This document shows positions 38,186-49,587 of a stretch of 64,000 bases of DNA, one piece after another. The stretch spans positions 13,537,606 through 13,601,605 of the forward strand of contig NC_063181.1 in assembly GCF_023159225.1 (NCBI RefSeq). Reading direction: 5' to 3'. Within the stretch, counting starts at the first letter, position 1, and each line of letters starts with the position of its first letter. Below the pieces are notes generated by a model, which saw only the letters and a program-made list of their open reading frames with translations, did no database searches and had not been told where the DNA came from. A program made the translations under genes and the position numbers. The DNA comes from Perognathus longimembris pacificus. Taxonomy: Eukaryota > Chordata > Mammalia > Rodentia > Heteromyidae.

Positions 38186-38280
38186 CAGGTGGGCTAGGGC
38201 ATGGTTCAGGTGGTAGAATGTTTGTCTAACTATGAGGCCCTTGCCTCCATACCACCTATGCCCACATAAACAAGACACAA
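38186..38280 (+). mobile_element. ID-like monomer
   Basis: GGGCTAGGGCATGGTTCAGG, then TGGTAGAATGTTTGTCTAAC and GGCCCTTGCCTCCATACCAC follow the ID layout with many substitutions. Confidence 0.55.
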
Positions 38281-38754
38281 ATCATAGTTTGACAGAGACA
38301 TCAAACCAACTTTGTCTTTCAAATATGTACACCTAACTTGTGAAATGGAAAAAGTGTGAATTATACACTCCAATATGAATTTGGATCTCACTTTCTGAAT
38401 ATCTGATGTTTAAGTGTCTATCCTTTAGTTCGATTGTGTTGTTTATTTATTTGTAAGTGATAAAAAATTAGGATCTAAACACATATGTTGAATTTCCTCC
38501 CATCATTGATAACAACCTGGGCAATAGGAAAGAAATCAGTGACAGGTATTTAGTTGCTCCAAAGATAACTTCATTTCTCTGACTTGAAGATATACAATAG
38601 AACTAGTTGTGTCAGACAAATTTCAGCTGTCATTATTTGCACTGGGTTATTTCCCAAATTAGATTGGTTTATATGAATGGTACACTAGATTTAATTAGGT
38701 AATGATTGGAAATTGATGGTTTTATAAGAAAAAGAAGAGTAAACAGAGGGACAC

Positions 38755-38923
38755 ATGCAACTTTTCTCTTGCCATGCAACAGCCTGGAGACACTGCTAAC
38801 AATACAGCCATTTTCAGCTATTAACACATGAGCCTCCAAATTTGTAGGCTAAACAAACCTTTTATCTATGTAAAGTTGTCCAGACTCAGGAATTATATTA
38901 TGAAAATGAAAACAGGCTACTAT
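38755..38923 (+). mobile_element. MaLR LTR 3' portion (ORR1/MLT1-like)
   Basis: GAGCCTCCAAATTTGTAGGC, then TAAACAAACCTTTTATCTAT and CCAGACTCAGGAATTATATT match the conserved last part of MaLR LTRs. The 5' limit is unclear. Confidence 0.65.
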
Positions 38924-39572
38924 AGATATCAAAAAAGAATTATCATTTTATTTCCTGTTGAACTTTTTCTAATTTGGGCAAGTCAAAGAACACTATTACC
39001 ATTTACTGACAGAAGGTGACTATGGAAGAAATCGATTGGTCAGAGGGAAGAACAGTATCTACATTTGACATAGTCATTTGTAATGTCTCACATCAAGTGG
39101 AGACATCTTTTAGCTGTTTGATATATAAGATTAACTTTGATAGCAAAGCTGTCACTGTGAGAAGCATGGAAATGATTTTCAAGACTGTGGAACTTTGTAA
39201 ATTTACCAAGGAATTGTCATATCTAAGCTGGATGTCAGTCTGATCTGAGGGCCAAGAACAAGAACCAAGAAAAGAAGTTGAGAGGTAGATATAGGTCAGG
39301 TCTGAGTAACATCTGACTATGCTTTCCTGAAAGGTGGAAAAGGTGAAATGAAGAAGGTGCTTCTAAGTACAAAGTAAAGTCAAGGTCCGCAGACAGATGA
39401 ATACATTGGGGTTTAAGACAACTACTGAAAGCACCATGAAAATAGGAGTTATGCTGGAATACAGAACAAAACTTCTTGGTGGTGCACCTTCCAGCAATCC
39501 TTCCCCACCATTCTCTGTGCCATTCAGGAAAGAGCTGGCCTTACCTAAAGGCATATTTGTTGTTGTTATTGG

Positions 39573-39808
39573 TGGTGGTGGTGGTTGTGGGGCTTGAACT
39601 ATGGGCCTGGATGTTGTCCCTGAGTTCTTCAACTCAAGGCTAGCACTCTATCACTTAAGCCACAGTACCACTTTGGGTTTTCTGAAGGTTAATTGGAGAT
39701 ACGAGTCTCACGGACTTTCCTGTCCAAGCTGGCTTTGAACTGCAGATCCTCAGATCTCAGGCTCCTGAGTAGTTAGGATTAGTGGCATGAGCCACCAGAG
39801 CCCTGCCT
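39573..39808 (-). mobile_element. B1-ID composite SINE
   Basis: Both antisense parts are clear: ID (GGGGCTTGAACTATGGGCCT, then CACTTAAGCCACAGTACCAC) and B1 (GGTTAATTGGAGATACGAGT, then CTCCTGAGTAGTTAGGATTA). It is better preserved than most B1-ID copies here. Confidence 0.85.
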
Positions 39809-40315
39809 GAAGACAGTTCGATCATCAGGATTTGGAAATAGGTGTGGGGTTACTATCACTGTCTAGAGGGTAAAAATCAGAGTTGCTAGCAAATTATCCT
39901 AAACAGGACAGGACAGCATCAACAAGAAGGTTATTTGACTACATTGGGCAATAGTAATAAAGTAGAAAACTCTTGCCTAATGGAATCTTCTGTAATTACC
40001 TGATTTTATGGAGGAATCACTCCCAGAGTTTACAAATGAGACACAACAGTTCCAACATTATGAAGTAATAGCGCTCGTTGGTTTTAAGCAATCACGATTA
40101 ACTAGTAGTCTATTACTTTTCTGTTTTGCCATCATAAAAATGAGTAAAGCTGAACAAGATGATAACTGTTTCAAAACAATTTTCCGATCATAGACTTCTG
40201 TACCCGTAATAACATTATGTCGGCTCACATAGACCCCTGCATATAATATTCAAACCAATACCTCCCTAGGCACACATACATTTTTTATTTCATGGTTTAA
40301 TTTATTCTTATTTTT

Positions 40316-40620
40316 ATAGTTTCGACAGTACTAGGGTTTTAACTCACTGTCTTTGCTTGCCTGGCAGTGACTCTATCAGTTGGGCCACATCACCAAACCT
40401 TTTTGTGTTTATTTCTTACATAGATTTTGTTTATGCTCAGGCCATCCTGAAATGTTATCCTCCTTTTCTTCTCTCACATAGCTGGAATGAGTTATGTGTA
40501 CCACCACACTCAGCTCTTCATTGGTTGAGATGGAATCCTGTGCTCTTCCTCCCAAGTCCATGATATGCTGGATCTCAGCCTCCCCTTTAGCTAGAATTAC
40601 AAGAGTGAGCTAGCATACTT
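40316..40620 (-). mobile_element. Old ID plus B1 SINE array
   Basis: An antisense ID part (GTACTAGGGTTTTAACTCAC, then CAGTTGGGCCACATCACCAA) is followed by antisense B1-like sequence, possibly two units (TAGCTGGAATGAGTTATGTG and TTTAGCTAGAATTACAAGAG). Highly diverged. Confidence 0.55.
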
Positions 40621-43558
40621 TGTTTATCTTAGATTGTTAAAATTATTTAGTAAACCATGTTCTTTTGCATATAATATCTCTTAGAAATAAAATGGATTGA
40701 TTTCATTAGACTGTTTATGCACATTTTGAAAATAATATGAAATGCAAATTAAACAAGATACGTATATTTGTTCTGCAAAGCTAACCAAACATTGTTGTAA
40801 GAAACAAAGGACATCCAAAATAATTAAGGTATGTTAAATAGTAGGCTCTATATTTTGCTTCATTTTAAAGACATTTAAACTCACATAATTTTTTTAATAT
40901 CTAGCTCACTCAAAAGAAATTTTTGACATGTTGCTTTAAGTTCAATGAGCAAGAAAAATGCATATCGAAAATTAAAACTTTTAAATGTTAACCATGTGAA
41001 TTGGAATGCTTTTAGTCCAAACAATGATTTTAGTCCAAACCATGTTTGAAAGTAGTTATACCTGCATATCATTCAGGTTCAGCAATAGTTCTCAATATGT
41101 TCCTTCTTTTGTATAATGAAAGAGCATTGTCTACAATGAAGATTTTTCCTTAGTGCTAAGCAAACAACACAAAACATTAAGCATAGCCTTTTTACTCCTG
41201 ATGAATATATGTAATCAATTTTCTTTTTTTTTCTAAAGATAGGATATCTTCCTGCTATAGAGATTCTCATCTTTATTAGGGAATATCTATCAAAACACAT
41301 ATTTCAATGACATAATATAATCTGGTGTAATCTGGGTTTGCACTTTGAAGAAATTATAGATTATTAATTACAGTTGCCTATTAATACATGCTTTCATTTG
41401 TCAACTTACACAGGAAGTTTTTTAAATCCAAGTCAAAATGTTATGTGTCTAATGTGTCTTTTAGGGTTGGTCCACTGGCACGTAACTATTGCCAATACAC
41501 CATACTTACTGCTTTTTCTGATTTGGGAATCTTAAATAAAAGTACATGTGCCAGCATTTCTGTAAGCTATTAGCTGGGTAATTAGTACTATTATGAATGC
41601 ATGAGCTCCTTCATTACAGAGAACATTACACATCCAGATATAAATACACTAAAAACTTCCATTTTCCAGAGAGAATGGGGTTTGAATTTGTGCTTACCCA
41701 CCTAACTTGCTTTGAGACATTGAGTAGATTTCTCAGCTTCTATAAGTTTCCGGTACTTTACTTTATCAGCTGTCATTAGCATAAAAGCCGATGATCAGAG
41801 TAAAGTACCTGATTGATAGTAACTGCTGAACAAGATTTTTACCTGTAATGTTATAAGCTGAACTGTTCTCTTAATGTGTAGCTAATTTTATTTTTCAAAA
41901 AAAATTTTCATCTTGGTAATAGCTATTACATAATCGTTGGAAAAAAATACTGTAAGACTAAAAGCTTTCGTTCTTTCAGAAGAAAGTTGATGAACAGCCA
42001 GTAGAGGTGGAGAGAAGACAAGCTGAAATTAGAAAGGATCTGAGAAGAAGAAACTGTGAAAGAGGATGGAATGAGTAAAAGACAGAACACAAGGTTTAAA
42101 CTGTCATAAGAGCAGCAAATCAGCTTTTACAGTACTGAAAAGTAGCTATAGTAGGAAATGAGACCAAAGAAGTTGATGAGTGATCAATTCATTACAGCCT
42201 ATGTGTGCCAGAAAGGATGAGTCTTTAACGCTGTTGAACAGTGGCAACATGATAGCTATAGCTACAATGTACTCCTGTCAGCCCCTTATACTGCCTATCC
42301 CATTAGACCACAGTTATTATGACATTTGTCCTTTCACTGTGCTGCACCATAGTATCTCCTAGGGTGCTGAAAGCCCTTATACCAAAGCCATACCCAACAT
42401 GAGCTAAATTAGAACCTTAGGGATAGTCCTGTGTATCAATAAGTTCAATTCATTCCCCATGATTCCACTGTATAGTCAAATTGGGAGCTTTACTGTAAGC
42501 CGAGAACAGTTTGCTAATGTTTTGCACTATTTTGGGGGGTAGGACCACAGGTAGAGCTAAAGATCAAGGATACAAAATCCCCTAGAGTTCAAGCCTGCTG
42601 TGTCCTAGGCTAGCTACCTAGTCTTGCTTTTTATGTACACTTTCCTTCCTTTCAATATTCTTACCTGTAATGTCATAGAAGGATAAAGATAAAAGTAGGG
42701 GAGTGAAATAAGTCTTTAAATATCGTTCTTCTCACTGTGAAATTATTGTTGCAGTCAGTAGCTGTGGGATTCCATGACTGTGCCATGCAAAGTAAGTAAT
42801 CCCACGCTATCTACTTCATTTATGGTGTGGAATGGCTTTCAAAGTTATGTGAGGAAAATGAGTATAATACACCTCACTTACCAAACACTGTTGCTGATAG
42901 AGCTGTGGCTTGGTGCCACTGGCCACATTTGACTCCAGAGTCTCATGGGGTGAAGCCTTAGCTCCCGGCTGATGGGGATATGGGGAGCTGGTGACCTTTA
43001 AAAGGTAGACAGTGCTTGAAGCCCAGTTTGAACACGTCCTTGAGTATATATTTCTCTGGATTCTTTCCCCACTTCTCTTCTCCTTTCTTCTCCTTTCTCC
43101 TACCTCCTCTACCCTCCTCTCCTTACACACTCAATGTTCACATGATGATCATCCCATATTAAATTCACAAGAGACTGGTCCACAAATTATACTGGGAAAA
43201 AACCCCACAGGGGCTCTTTCTAGGTGTCAGTAATAGGACATACTTGGGTTACATATTCTTTAATTTAGAAATATTAAATGAAATATAAATAGTTCAGCAT
43301 ATTCTCATATGTTAAGAAATTTATGCCAGTTACATAAGTAAAATTATTTTTATTACTCTAAAATGTAAAATGGCTTATCTGTTCAACATTTGTATATTAG
43401 ATTTCTTAAAAACATGGAAATACAAATGGGATTAGAATTAAGGAAATTAAATGGGTTTATTGTGAGTATAATTATATAAACAAAAAATAAGACAAAAAGC
43501 TCTTCTAAGTCAAATCAGTTTATGTTCTAGAAACTAAAACTTTAATTGAAAAAGTACA
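40621..43558. other. Anonymous DNA with a pyrimidine-rich patch
   Basis: No supported gene or RNA. The 42830-43230 part is less AT-rich, ends in a CTT/CTCC-rich tract (43065-43125) and may be an old MaLR LTR, but I could not confirm it. Frames (60-104 codons) have no domain. Confidence 0.4.
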
Positions 43559-43650
43559 TAAATTTAAATATAACTGCATATATACAAATTTACTAATAAA
43601 TTTAAATATAACTGCATATATATTTAAATTTATTAGTAAATTTGTATATA
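43559..43650. repeat. Perfect 32-bp inverted repeat with overlapping direct repeat
   Basis: The left arm (43579-43610) and right arm (43619-43650) are exact reverse complements over 32 bases with an 8-base loop (ACTGCATA). A 26-base direct repeat with 38-bp period (43559-43584 and 43597-43622) overlaps the left arm and loop. The stem is about 90% A+T, so a cruciform or hairpin is possible. No surrounding transposon terminal motif is seen. Confidence 0.9.
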
Positions 43651-43774
43651 AGCAACTATATTATATTTCTCTCTATATTTATATAGATATATAAGTTTAT
43701 ATATATAATCAAGGTATAATATTTAAACCTATACATCAATGTCATAAAATAACTTTTTAATATGGTGTATAACT

Positions 43775-43935
43775 TAGAGGGCTGATATCTGAGGTTTGAC
43801 ATTTGAAGCTAGGCCAGACAGACAAATTCCAAGGGACTCTTATTTCCAATTAAACAGCCAAAAGCTGAAGTTAAGTTGTAGCTCAAGTTGCAGTTTCAGT
43901 CCTGAACAAAAAGGTAAAGGTAAAGAGCCCAGTAT
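43775..43935 (+). mobile_element. B1-ID composite SINE, diverged
   Basis: GGGCTGATATCTGAGGTTTG, then GACTCTTATTTCCAATTAAA are B1-like. AAAGCTGAAGTTAAGTTGTA and GCTCAAGTTGCAG are ID-like. Confidence 0.65.
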
Positions 43936-44267
43936 TGGTAGACAAAAAAGTGTGTATATTGCTTAACATAATTTTGTATTGTGCAAAACATTATAGAATA
44001 CAAAACAATGCAAGTGCATGCATCAGAATCTAGAAAAATCCAAACAACTGTTCATAGATACAGATTGCATCACTCTGAGAAGGCTTACACAGGCTAAAGG
44101 AAGGATTATTTGAGTTTGAAAAAAATTTCCATTAATAGAAACTAACACTATTAACAAGAACAGATGACTATAGTTTCATTCAAAAAATAATTCTAATCAT
44201 TAGCACAACTACTGAAAAGGGAAAAAATAAAAGCAATGGAGTCTATATCCTGAATTTTGAAAATTTT

Positions 44268-44815
44268 ATGTTTTTTTAATTTAATGTCAAGGTGATACAC
44301 AGAGGGGTTATAATTACATATGTAAGGTGGTGAGTACATTTCTTGTCAAACTTTTTACCTCCTCACTCATTTTATGCCACCTTCTCTCCTCCACAAGCCT
44401 CACCTAAAGTTGTGCAGTTAATTTACAACATATTGTCTTGTAAGTATCACTGTTCCATTGGTTTTCCCTTTGTCCTTTGTCTCACCATTTGAGTATTCCT
44501 CTTCTCTTCCCTAATTCAAATAAACATATGTACAATACCCGGGGTACCAAAATCAAATACAGTGACAACATAGGTTAAACCATAGGGAAGAAAAATGCAA
44601 GAAAAAAGTAATAATTTCACACAGTACATTAAAAATAATAGCAATGAAAAACCAGTGTTTCCTTACCTTGGAGATCATTTCTCTTAGCATCATCTTATAT
44701 GATCATATGTACATAGTCACTGAGCTACTGTGGTCCTCTGCTAGGACTATCCTAGACATACTAGTTATTACCAATGAGGGAAACCACAGAGTCTATGTTT
44801 CTTTGGCTCTCTTCT
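44268..44815 (-). mobile_element. L1 3' end, 5'-truncated
   Basis: A T run on plus, then GTCAAGGTGATACACAGAGG and GAGTACATTTCTTGTCAAAC match the 3' UTR of the L1 at 25.8 kb. The far end reaches the last codons of ORF2 (ACCAATGAGGGAAACCACAG, then AGTCTATGTTTCTTTGGCTC). It is older than the 25.8-kb copy. Confidence 0.82.
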
Positions 44816-46649
44816 ATACGGTTTTGATATCATCTTACTGAGCAGTTAAGTTGCTCAGAGAGATGACAAATTGCTATTCAGCACAGACGCACAATAAAGA
44901 AAAACTTATAACTTACATTCAGTGGAGGGGAAAACGAAAAATAATTACTGTTATAAAACTTACATATTGGCAAAGCCAAATTGGCTATTTGCTTTAATGT
45001 AGTAGAAGCAGAAATGTTGCACGATTTTAACATTCCAAAGAATATACAACTGATTTTCAGATGGAATATCATTTTTAAAAATAAAAAGTGAAAAGTTAGT
45101 GCAACTTAAGACATTAAAACATAACCAACTGTTCCCAGCATCCAATAGACAGGGCTCTTTTCATCTTTACCTCAGGGCTATGCCATTTCCCCTCACTTCT
45201 TGAAGTGTTTGACAGTCCTACCACCCTCTCTCTCTTTGTACTGCACTGAAAGGTAAACTGATCTGTCAATGATACTGGTAACACAATCCATCTTAGGAGA
45301 GCAGAAAAAATGTGGATTTTTTTTTAACTAGGCTGTCAAGAGTTCCTGTGCTCTCCTTGTCAAAGTTTCTGCATTTTTTATTGTTCTCCTTCGAATAGTA
45401 CCTGTAAGCCTTTTCAGCAATTAGTTTCCTGTAGACTAGTTAATAGTGTTCTGTCAGAAAACATATTTATGACCAGGGAAAGTAAATGGTCTGTTGAGAT
45501 AGGCCTACCAATTATGAATTTCACTCCTCAGTAAGAGAATAGTAGTTTACACATTTCCTTTGAAAAGTCTTTAAAAATGTACACATGAGATTTATTAAAA
45601 AATAAATGGCAATCAATAGTTTTAAGATACTCAGGATTTATTTCATGTCAGGATTCCATAATGCAATAATGAATAAGGAAACCTCCTCTGAGACACATAC
45701 TGAGTCTTTCCATAATGCATTTTAATAATAAACTTATTTATGTTTTTTGACCTAAACATTTTTGGAAATCCAAAAAGAAAGTATAATTGAGTTCTAATAT
45801 AGTTCCAGAACTGATGGGACATTCCTTGTTCCAATGCCCTCATCTCACATTTTATGTTAATATTTGTTCTTGCTGGAGGAAGTCTATCATTGAGTCAATT
45901 GTGCTCTTTTTCTACATTAGATATATGTATATATACACACATATATATGGCAAATTTGATAACAATATAAACATAAACAATATATCCAAAATAATATTCA
46001 GAGTATTGAAACTTGAATTCTTTATACATGATTTCAAGCAAGGTAGAGATTTCAAGGATGTAATGAGTGTGTTTTCCCTTGTGAAACTATATTCAGTTTT
46101 AACAATATTATTCTTGCCTCAGCAATTATGAGATAAGAATTATGAGATAAGATTTAAAGGCAGAAATGTCTTTTGGCAAACTCTGTGTAATTCAATATAA
46201 ATGTATCAAGTCAAACTTCAGCTGCCTATTCAAATACTTACTGAAACATGCAATAGATGATTAAATTGGAGTATAGTATTTCCATTATTATAAGAATGAA
46301 AGTGTGATATAAAATTAATTAGTGACTTATTATACAAGTTTAAGAAACTTGAAACAGCATTGTTTGACAGAGAATCTCTGCTGTAGGAAGGAGCAATTGA
46401 ATCAAGTAGAATCTAATCAATAAGCATAACATCATATGATTTGACTTGAGTAATGCAGTCAAGAAAAGATGTAGATAGACAAGGACACTTGCTCCAGTCT
46501 CAGATGATTGGAAAGATTGGACACACATATTCATAACCATAGTGTTTGAATCATGGAATGTTTAATATTAATTCCTTTTGCACAGGTACAAATGATCTCA
46601 AATAATAGCATTCGTCTCTTATTTATAAAATATTACTTTATTATATTTT
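44816..46649. other. Anonymous AT-rich intergenic DNA
   Basis: No supported gene or clear repeat. The 114-codon plus frame at 45787-46131 crosses a TA/CA-rich segment and has no domain. Confidence 0.5.
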
Positions 46650-46833
46650 GCATTATTTGGCAGGACTGGGGTTTAAATTCAAGACCATACACCTACTAGT
46701 CAGATACTATAGCACTTTTGTGTTTTAGTTATATTTCAAGTAGTATCTTCTGTTTTTATCTAGGGTGGCCTCAACCATAATTCTCTAATATCTATCTCCT
46801 GTGGCATTGGGATCACTTCTGTGAGCCACTACA
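46650..46833 (-). mobile_element. ID plus B1 SINE, old
   Basis: An antisense ID part (GGACTGGGGTTTAAATTCAA) and an antisense B1 part (GGGATCACTTCTGTGAGCCA) are present with many substitutions. It abuts an L1 fragment at its right edge. Confidence 0.58.
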
Positions 46834-46837
46834 CCCA

Positions 46838-47625
46838 ACTCACCCACCATTGGAATAGAACTGAAGACCTGGAAATGAACCTGCAGAGCCATGGCCACCT
46901 AATCTTTGATAAGGGAGCCAAAAAAAAAATCGGATGGAAGGAAGACAGCCTCTTCAACAAATGGTGCTGGCAAAATTGTTTAAACACCTGTAGAAAACTA
47001 AAGTTAGATTCTTATATCACCCTGCACCAGAATCAATTCCAAATGGATCAAAGACTTTGAGATAAAAGCAGACACCCTGAAAACTTTACAAGAAGCAAGA
47101 AATAATCATGAAAAAATGGAATCTATTTCAGAAAGGAAGCCCCATGCCTCATAAGGTGGAGATGTTGAGAGTCTCAAGTCAGAGAAGATTTAAATATATT
47201 TACTCAAACTTTAAGATTCAAAGTTTTTATTATTCTATTTTCTGGCTTATAAAATCAAAAGACAATACAAGGGATTCTAACTTTCAGTGGACAAACTGAG
47301 TCCTATAGTTTATCCCCTGTTGTCACTGTAGTTGACTTTGGTACCCTGGGTATTGAATATACATTTATCTGAATTCAGGGAAGAGAAGGGAACATCCAAA
47401 TGGTGAGACAAAGGACAAAGTGCGAATCAATCCAACAGTGATATTCACAAGGTAATATGTTGGAAATTAACTATGCAACTCAGAGGAGGGGAAGCATTAG
47501 AGGGGAAGACGGGCGAAAAATGAGGAGGGGTGTAACAAGTATGACACGAAATGTACTCATGACCTTACACAAGTAATTGTAACCCCTCTTCACATCACCT
47601 TAACAACAAAATTAAATTTAAAAAA
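46838..47625 (+). mobile_element. L1 with internal deletion (ORF2 piece joined to 3' UTR)
   Basis: The 5' part translates as L1 ORF2: [10 protein letters not shown], then [13 protein letters not shown] and [11 protein letters not shown] (46821-47060 frame). It continues in another frame with a KADTLKTLQEARNN-like segment near 47065-47105. From about 47300 it matches L1 3' UTR (GTTGTCACTGTAGTTGACTT, compare the 44.5-kb copy) and ends near CCTCTTCACATCACCTTAAC. The C-terminal ORF2 region seen in the 25.8-kb copy is missing, so a deletion of several hundred bases is inferred. Confidence 0.82.
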
Positions 47626-47767
47626 CAGAAGTTCAAAAAAAGTTTTAGTATTTCAAAAGGAAAGTTAGGTAAAGAAAAGTAAATATATTGACAAGAATAG
47701 GACAATAAAAGGAAATGAAATAGAAATAGATGAAGAAGTTATCACAAGGGAGTAAGTTGAACAACTT

Positions 47768-47999
47768 CTAAGTAATTTTTTTTTTTTTTTTGGCCAGTCC
47801 TGGGCCTTGGACTCAGGGCCTGAGCACTGCCCCTGGCTTCTTCCCGCTAAAGGCTAGCACTCTGCCACTTGAGCCACAGCGCCGCTTCTGGCCGTTTTCT
47901 GTATATGTGGTGCTGGGGAATCGAACCTAGGGCCTCGTGTATCCGAGGCAGGCACTCTTGCCACTAGGCTATATCCCCAGCCCCTAAGTAATTTTTTTG
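47768..47999 (-). mobile_element. Young dimeric ID SINE with TSD
   Basis: Full antisense dimer with T-run tail, flanked by TAAGTAATTTTTT at about 47769-47781 and 47985-47997. It belongs to the same near-identical subgroup as the copies at 4.8 and 60.8 kb, differing from the latter at about two positions by eye. Confidence 0.95.
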
Positions 48000-48078
48000 A
48001 TGAAGGTGGAATGAGAAAACAGTAGATCACAGCATCCAATTACTAAGTGTATCACTTGAAACACTTCCTTCTTTTTTC

Positions 48079-48306
48079 TTTGTGATAGTACTAAGATTTG
48101 ATTTCAGGACTTCATATGTGCTCAGCTTCCCCTGTTCTTCCACATGAGCTATTCTTCCAGTCCTGCTTTATTTTTGTTTCCTTGCTAGCTATTGCTGGAG
48201 ATACATTCTAGTAGACTTTTCTACACTAGCTGGCTTCAAACCACAATCCTCTGAAACTTCCTCCTGAGGAGGTAGGATAACAGGCATAAGCCCCACCGAG
48301 CCTGAC
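48079..48306 (-). mobile_element. ID plus B1 composite SINE, old
   Basis: An antisense ID part (GATTTGATTTCAGGACTTCA, then CACATGAGCTATTCTTCCAG) and an antisense B1 part (CTCCTGAGGAGGTAGGATAA, then CAGGCATAAGCCCCACCGAG). Confidence 0.68.
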
Positions 48307-49323
48307 TTAAAATACATTGGGTATGAATCGAAATCTGACTTACTAAATTGATGTCAGAAAGAAGGTTTATTTAAGAAGATATGGTTTGTATTGATCTAAG
48401 TGTTCCAGTTAAACATTGAATATATAGAGCATGTATGGATTAGAAATGAAAGTTTTTATGTAGCTGGGAGCAAAATCAACGTGCAAAAATCTGTGGGGTT
48501 TTGTTTGTATCACAACAAACAGGTTGTGGTGCAAATCAGGAGAACCATTCCTCATATCATAGCCTCTGAATATTTAAATTATATTCGTTTCTAGAATATA
48601 AAAGGTGCTTAACATTAAAATGAGTATAAAAGGTAGTTAGGTTCTCAGATTGGTCATCAATGCTCTACCAGATGTAATTCTAAAAAGAAATGTTACTATT
48701 AAAATTAAAAAAACAGGAATATGATAATGTGTGGATTCCCATGTTGCAAAAGTGTACACTTCCAATTTATAATTTGACTACTTCAGAAAACATTGTAAAT
48801 TTAATTAGAGGAAAATGATGAGACAGAAGAGGCAATTCCATAACAGACCCTGAAGATTGAAGAATTTTGAAGACTAATGATCCTGTGTTTTGGTTGTGCC
48901 TAATTTTGTCTTAACATGACATCCTTCTTTAATCAGCTCTGATTTACTGGAAATTCCACTCATGATTTAAGCTATTGCTATTCTCTTATATATGGAAGAA
49001 GAATGAAATAAATAAAAAGACTTAACAATCAATTTTGAAAACATAAAGGAAAATTTATAAAGAAGAAGATAGCCTATTAAATAATGGACAAAAATGATAT
49101 AGAAAATAATTAGGAATAGAAAGAGAAGGAAAAAGGATGTTCATTCAGGGAAAGAAGATCATGAACAACCAGAACTTAAATAGTCTATAGAAAATTTGAG
49201 CAAAGCTATTGGGAAAGAAGAAAAGTCAGCTTCCACTGTCCATCTCCACACAGTGAATATGTGCAAGCCAATCTGGAATCTCTAAACAGTAGTTAGCTCA
49301 AGCAAGCCACTTCTTATATTGAC
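48307..49323. other. Anonymous AT-rich intergenic DNA
   Basis: No supported gene or recognised repeat. Confidence 0.5.
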
Positions 49324-49587
49324 AGAAAGAACAAGAGGGCTGGGAATATGGCCTAGTGGCAAGAGTGCTTGACTTGTATACATGAAGACCTGGGTTCGAT
49401 TCCCCAGCACCACATATATAGAAAACGGCCAGAAGTGGCACTGTGGCTCAAGTGGCAGAGTGCTAGCCTTGAGCACAAAAAAAGAAGCCAGGGACAGTGC
49501 TCAGGCCCTGAGTCCAAGGCCCAGGACTGGCCAAAAAAACAAAAAAAGAAGAAGAAGAAGAAGAAGAAGAAGAAGAAAGAACAAGAG
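49324..49587 (+). mobile_element. Dimeric ID SINE with GAA-expanded tail
   Basis: Body about 49338-49537 with A box (TGGCCTAGTGG), B box (GGTTCGATTCC) and right monomer. A 14-bp duplication AGAAAGAACAAGAG lies at 49324-49337 and 49574-49587. The A tail has become an (A)n-(GAA)n microsatellite. The 117- and 81-codon plus frames reading Lys or Arg repeats are SINE and microsatellite artefacts. Confidence 0.95.
49541..49578. repeat. (GAA)n microsatellite in a SINE tail
   Basis: Roughly ten AAG units between the dimeric ID body and the right target-site duplication, so the repeat grew after insertion. Confidence 0.92.
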
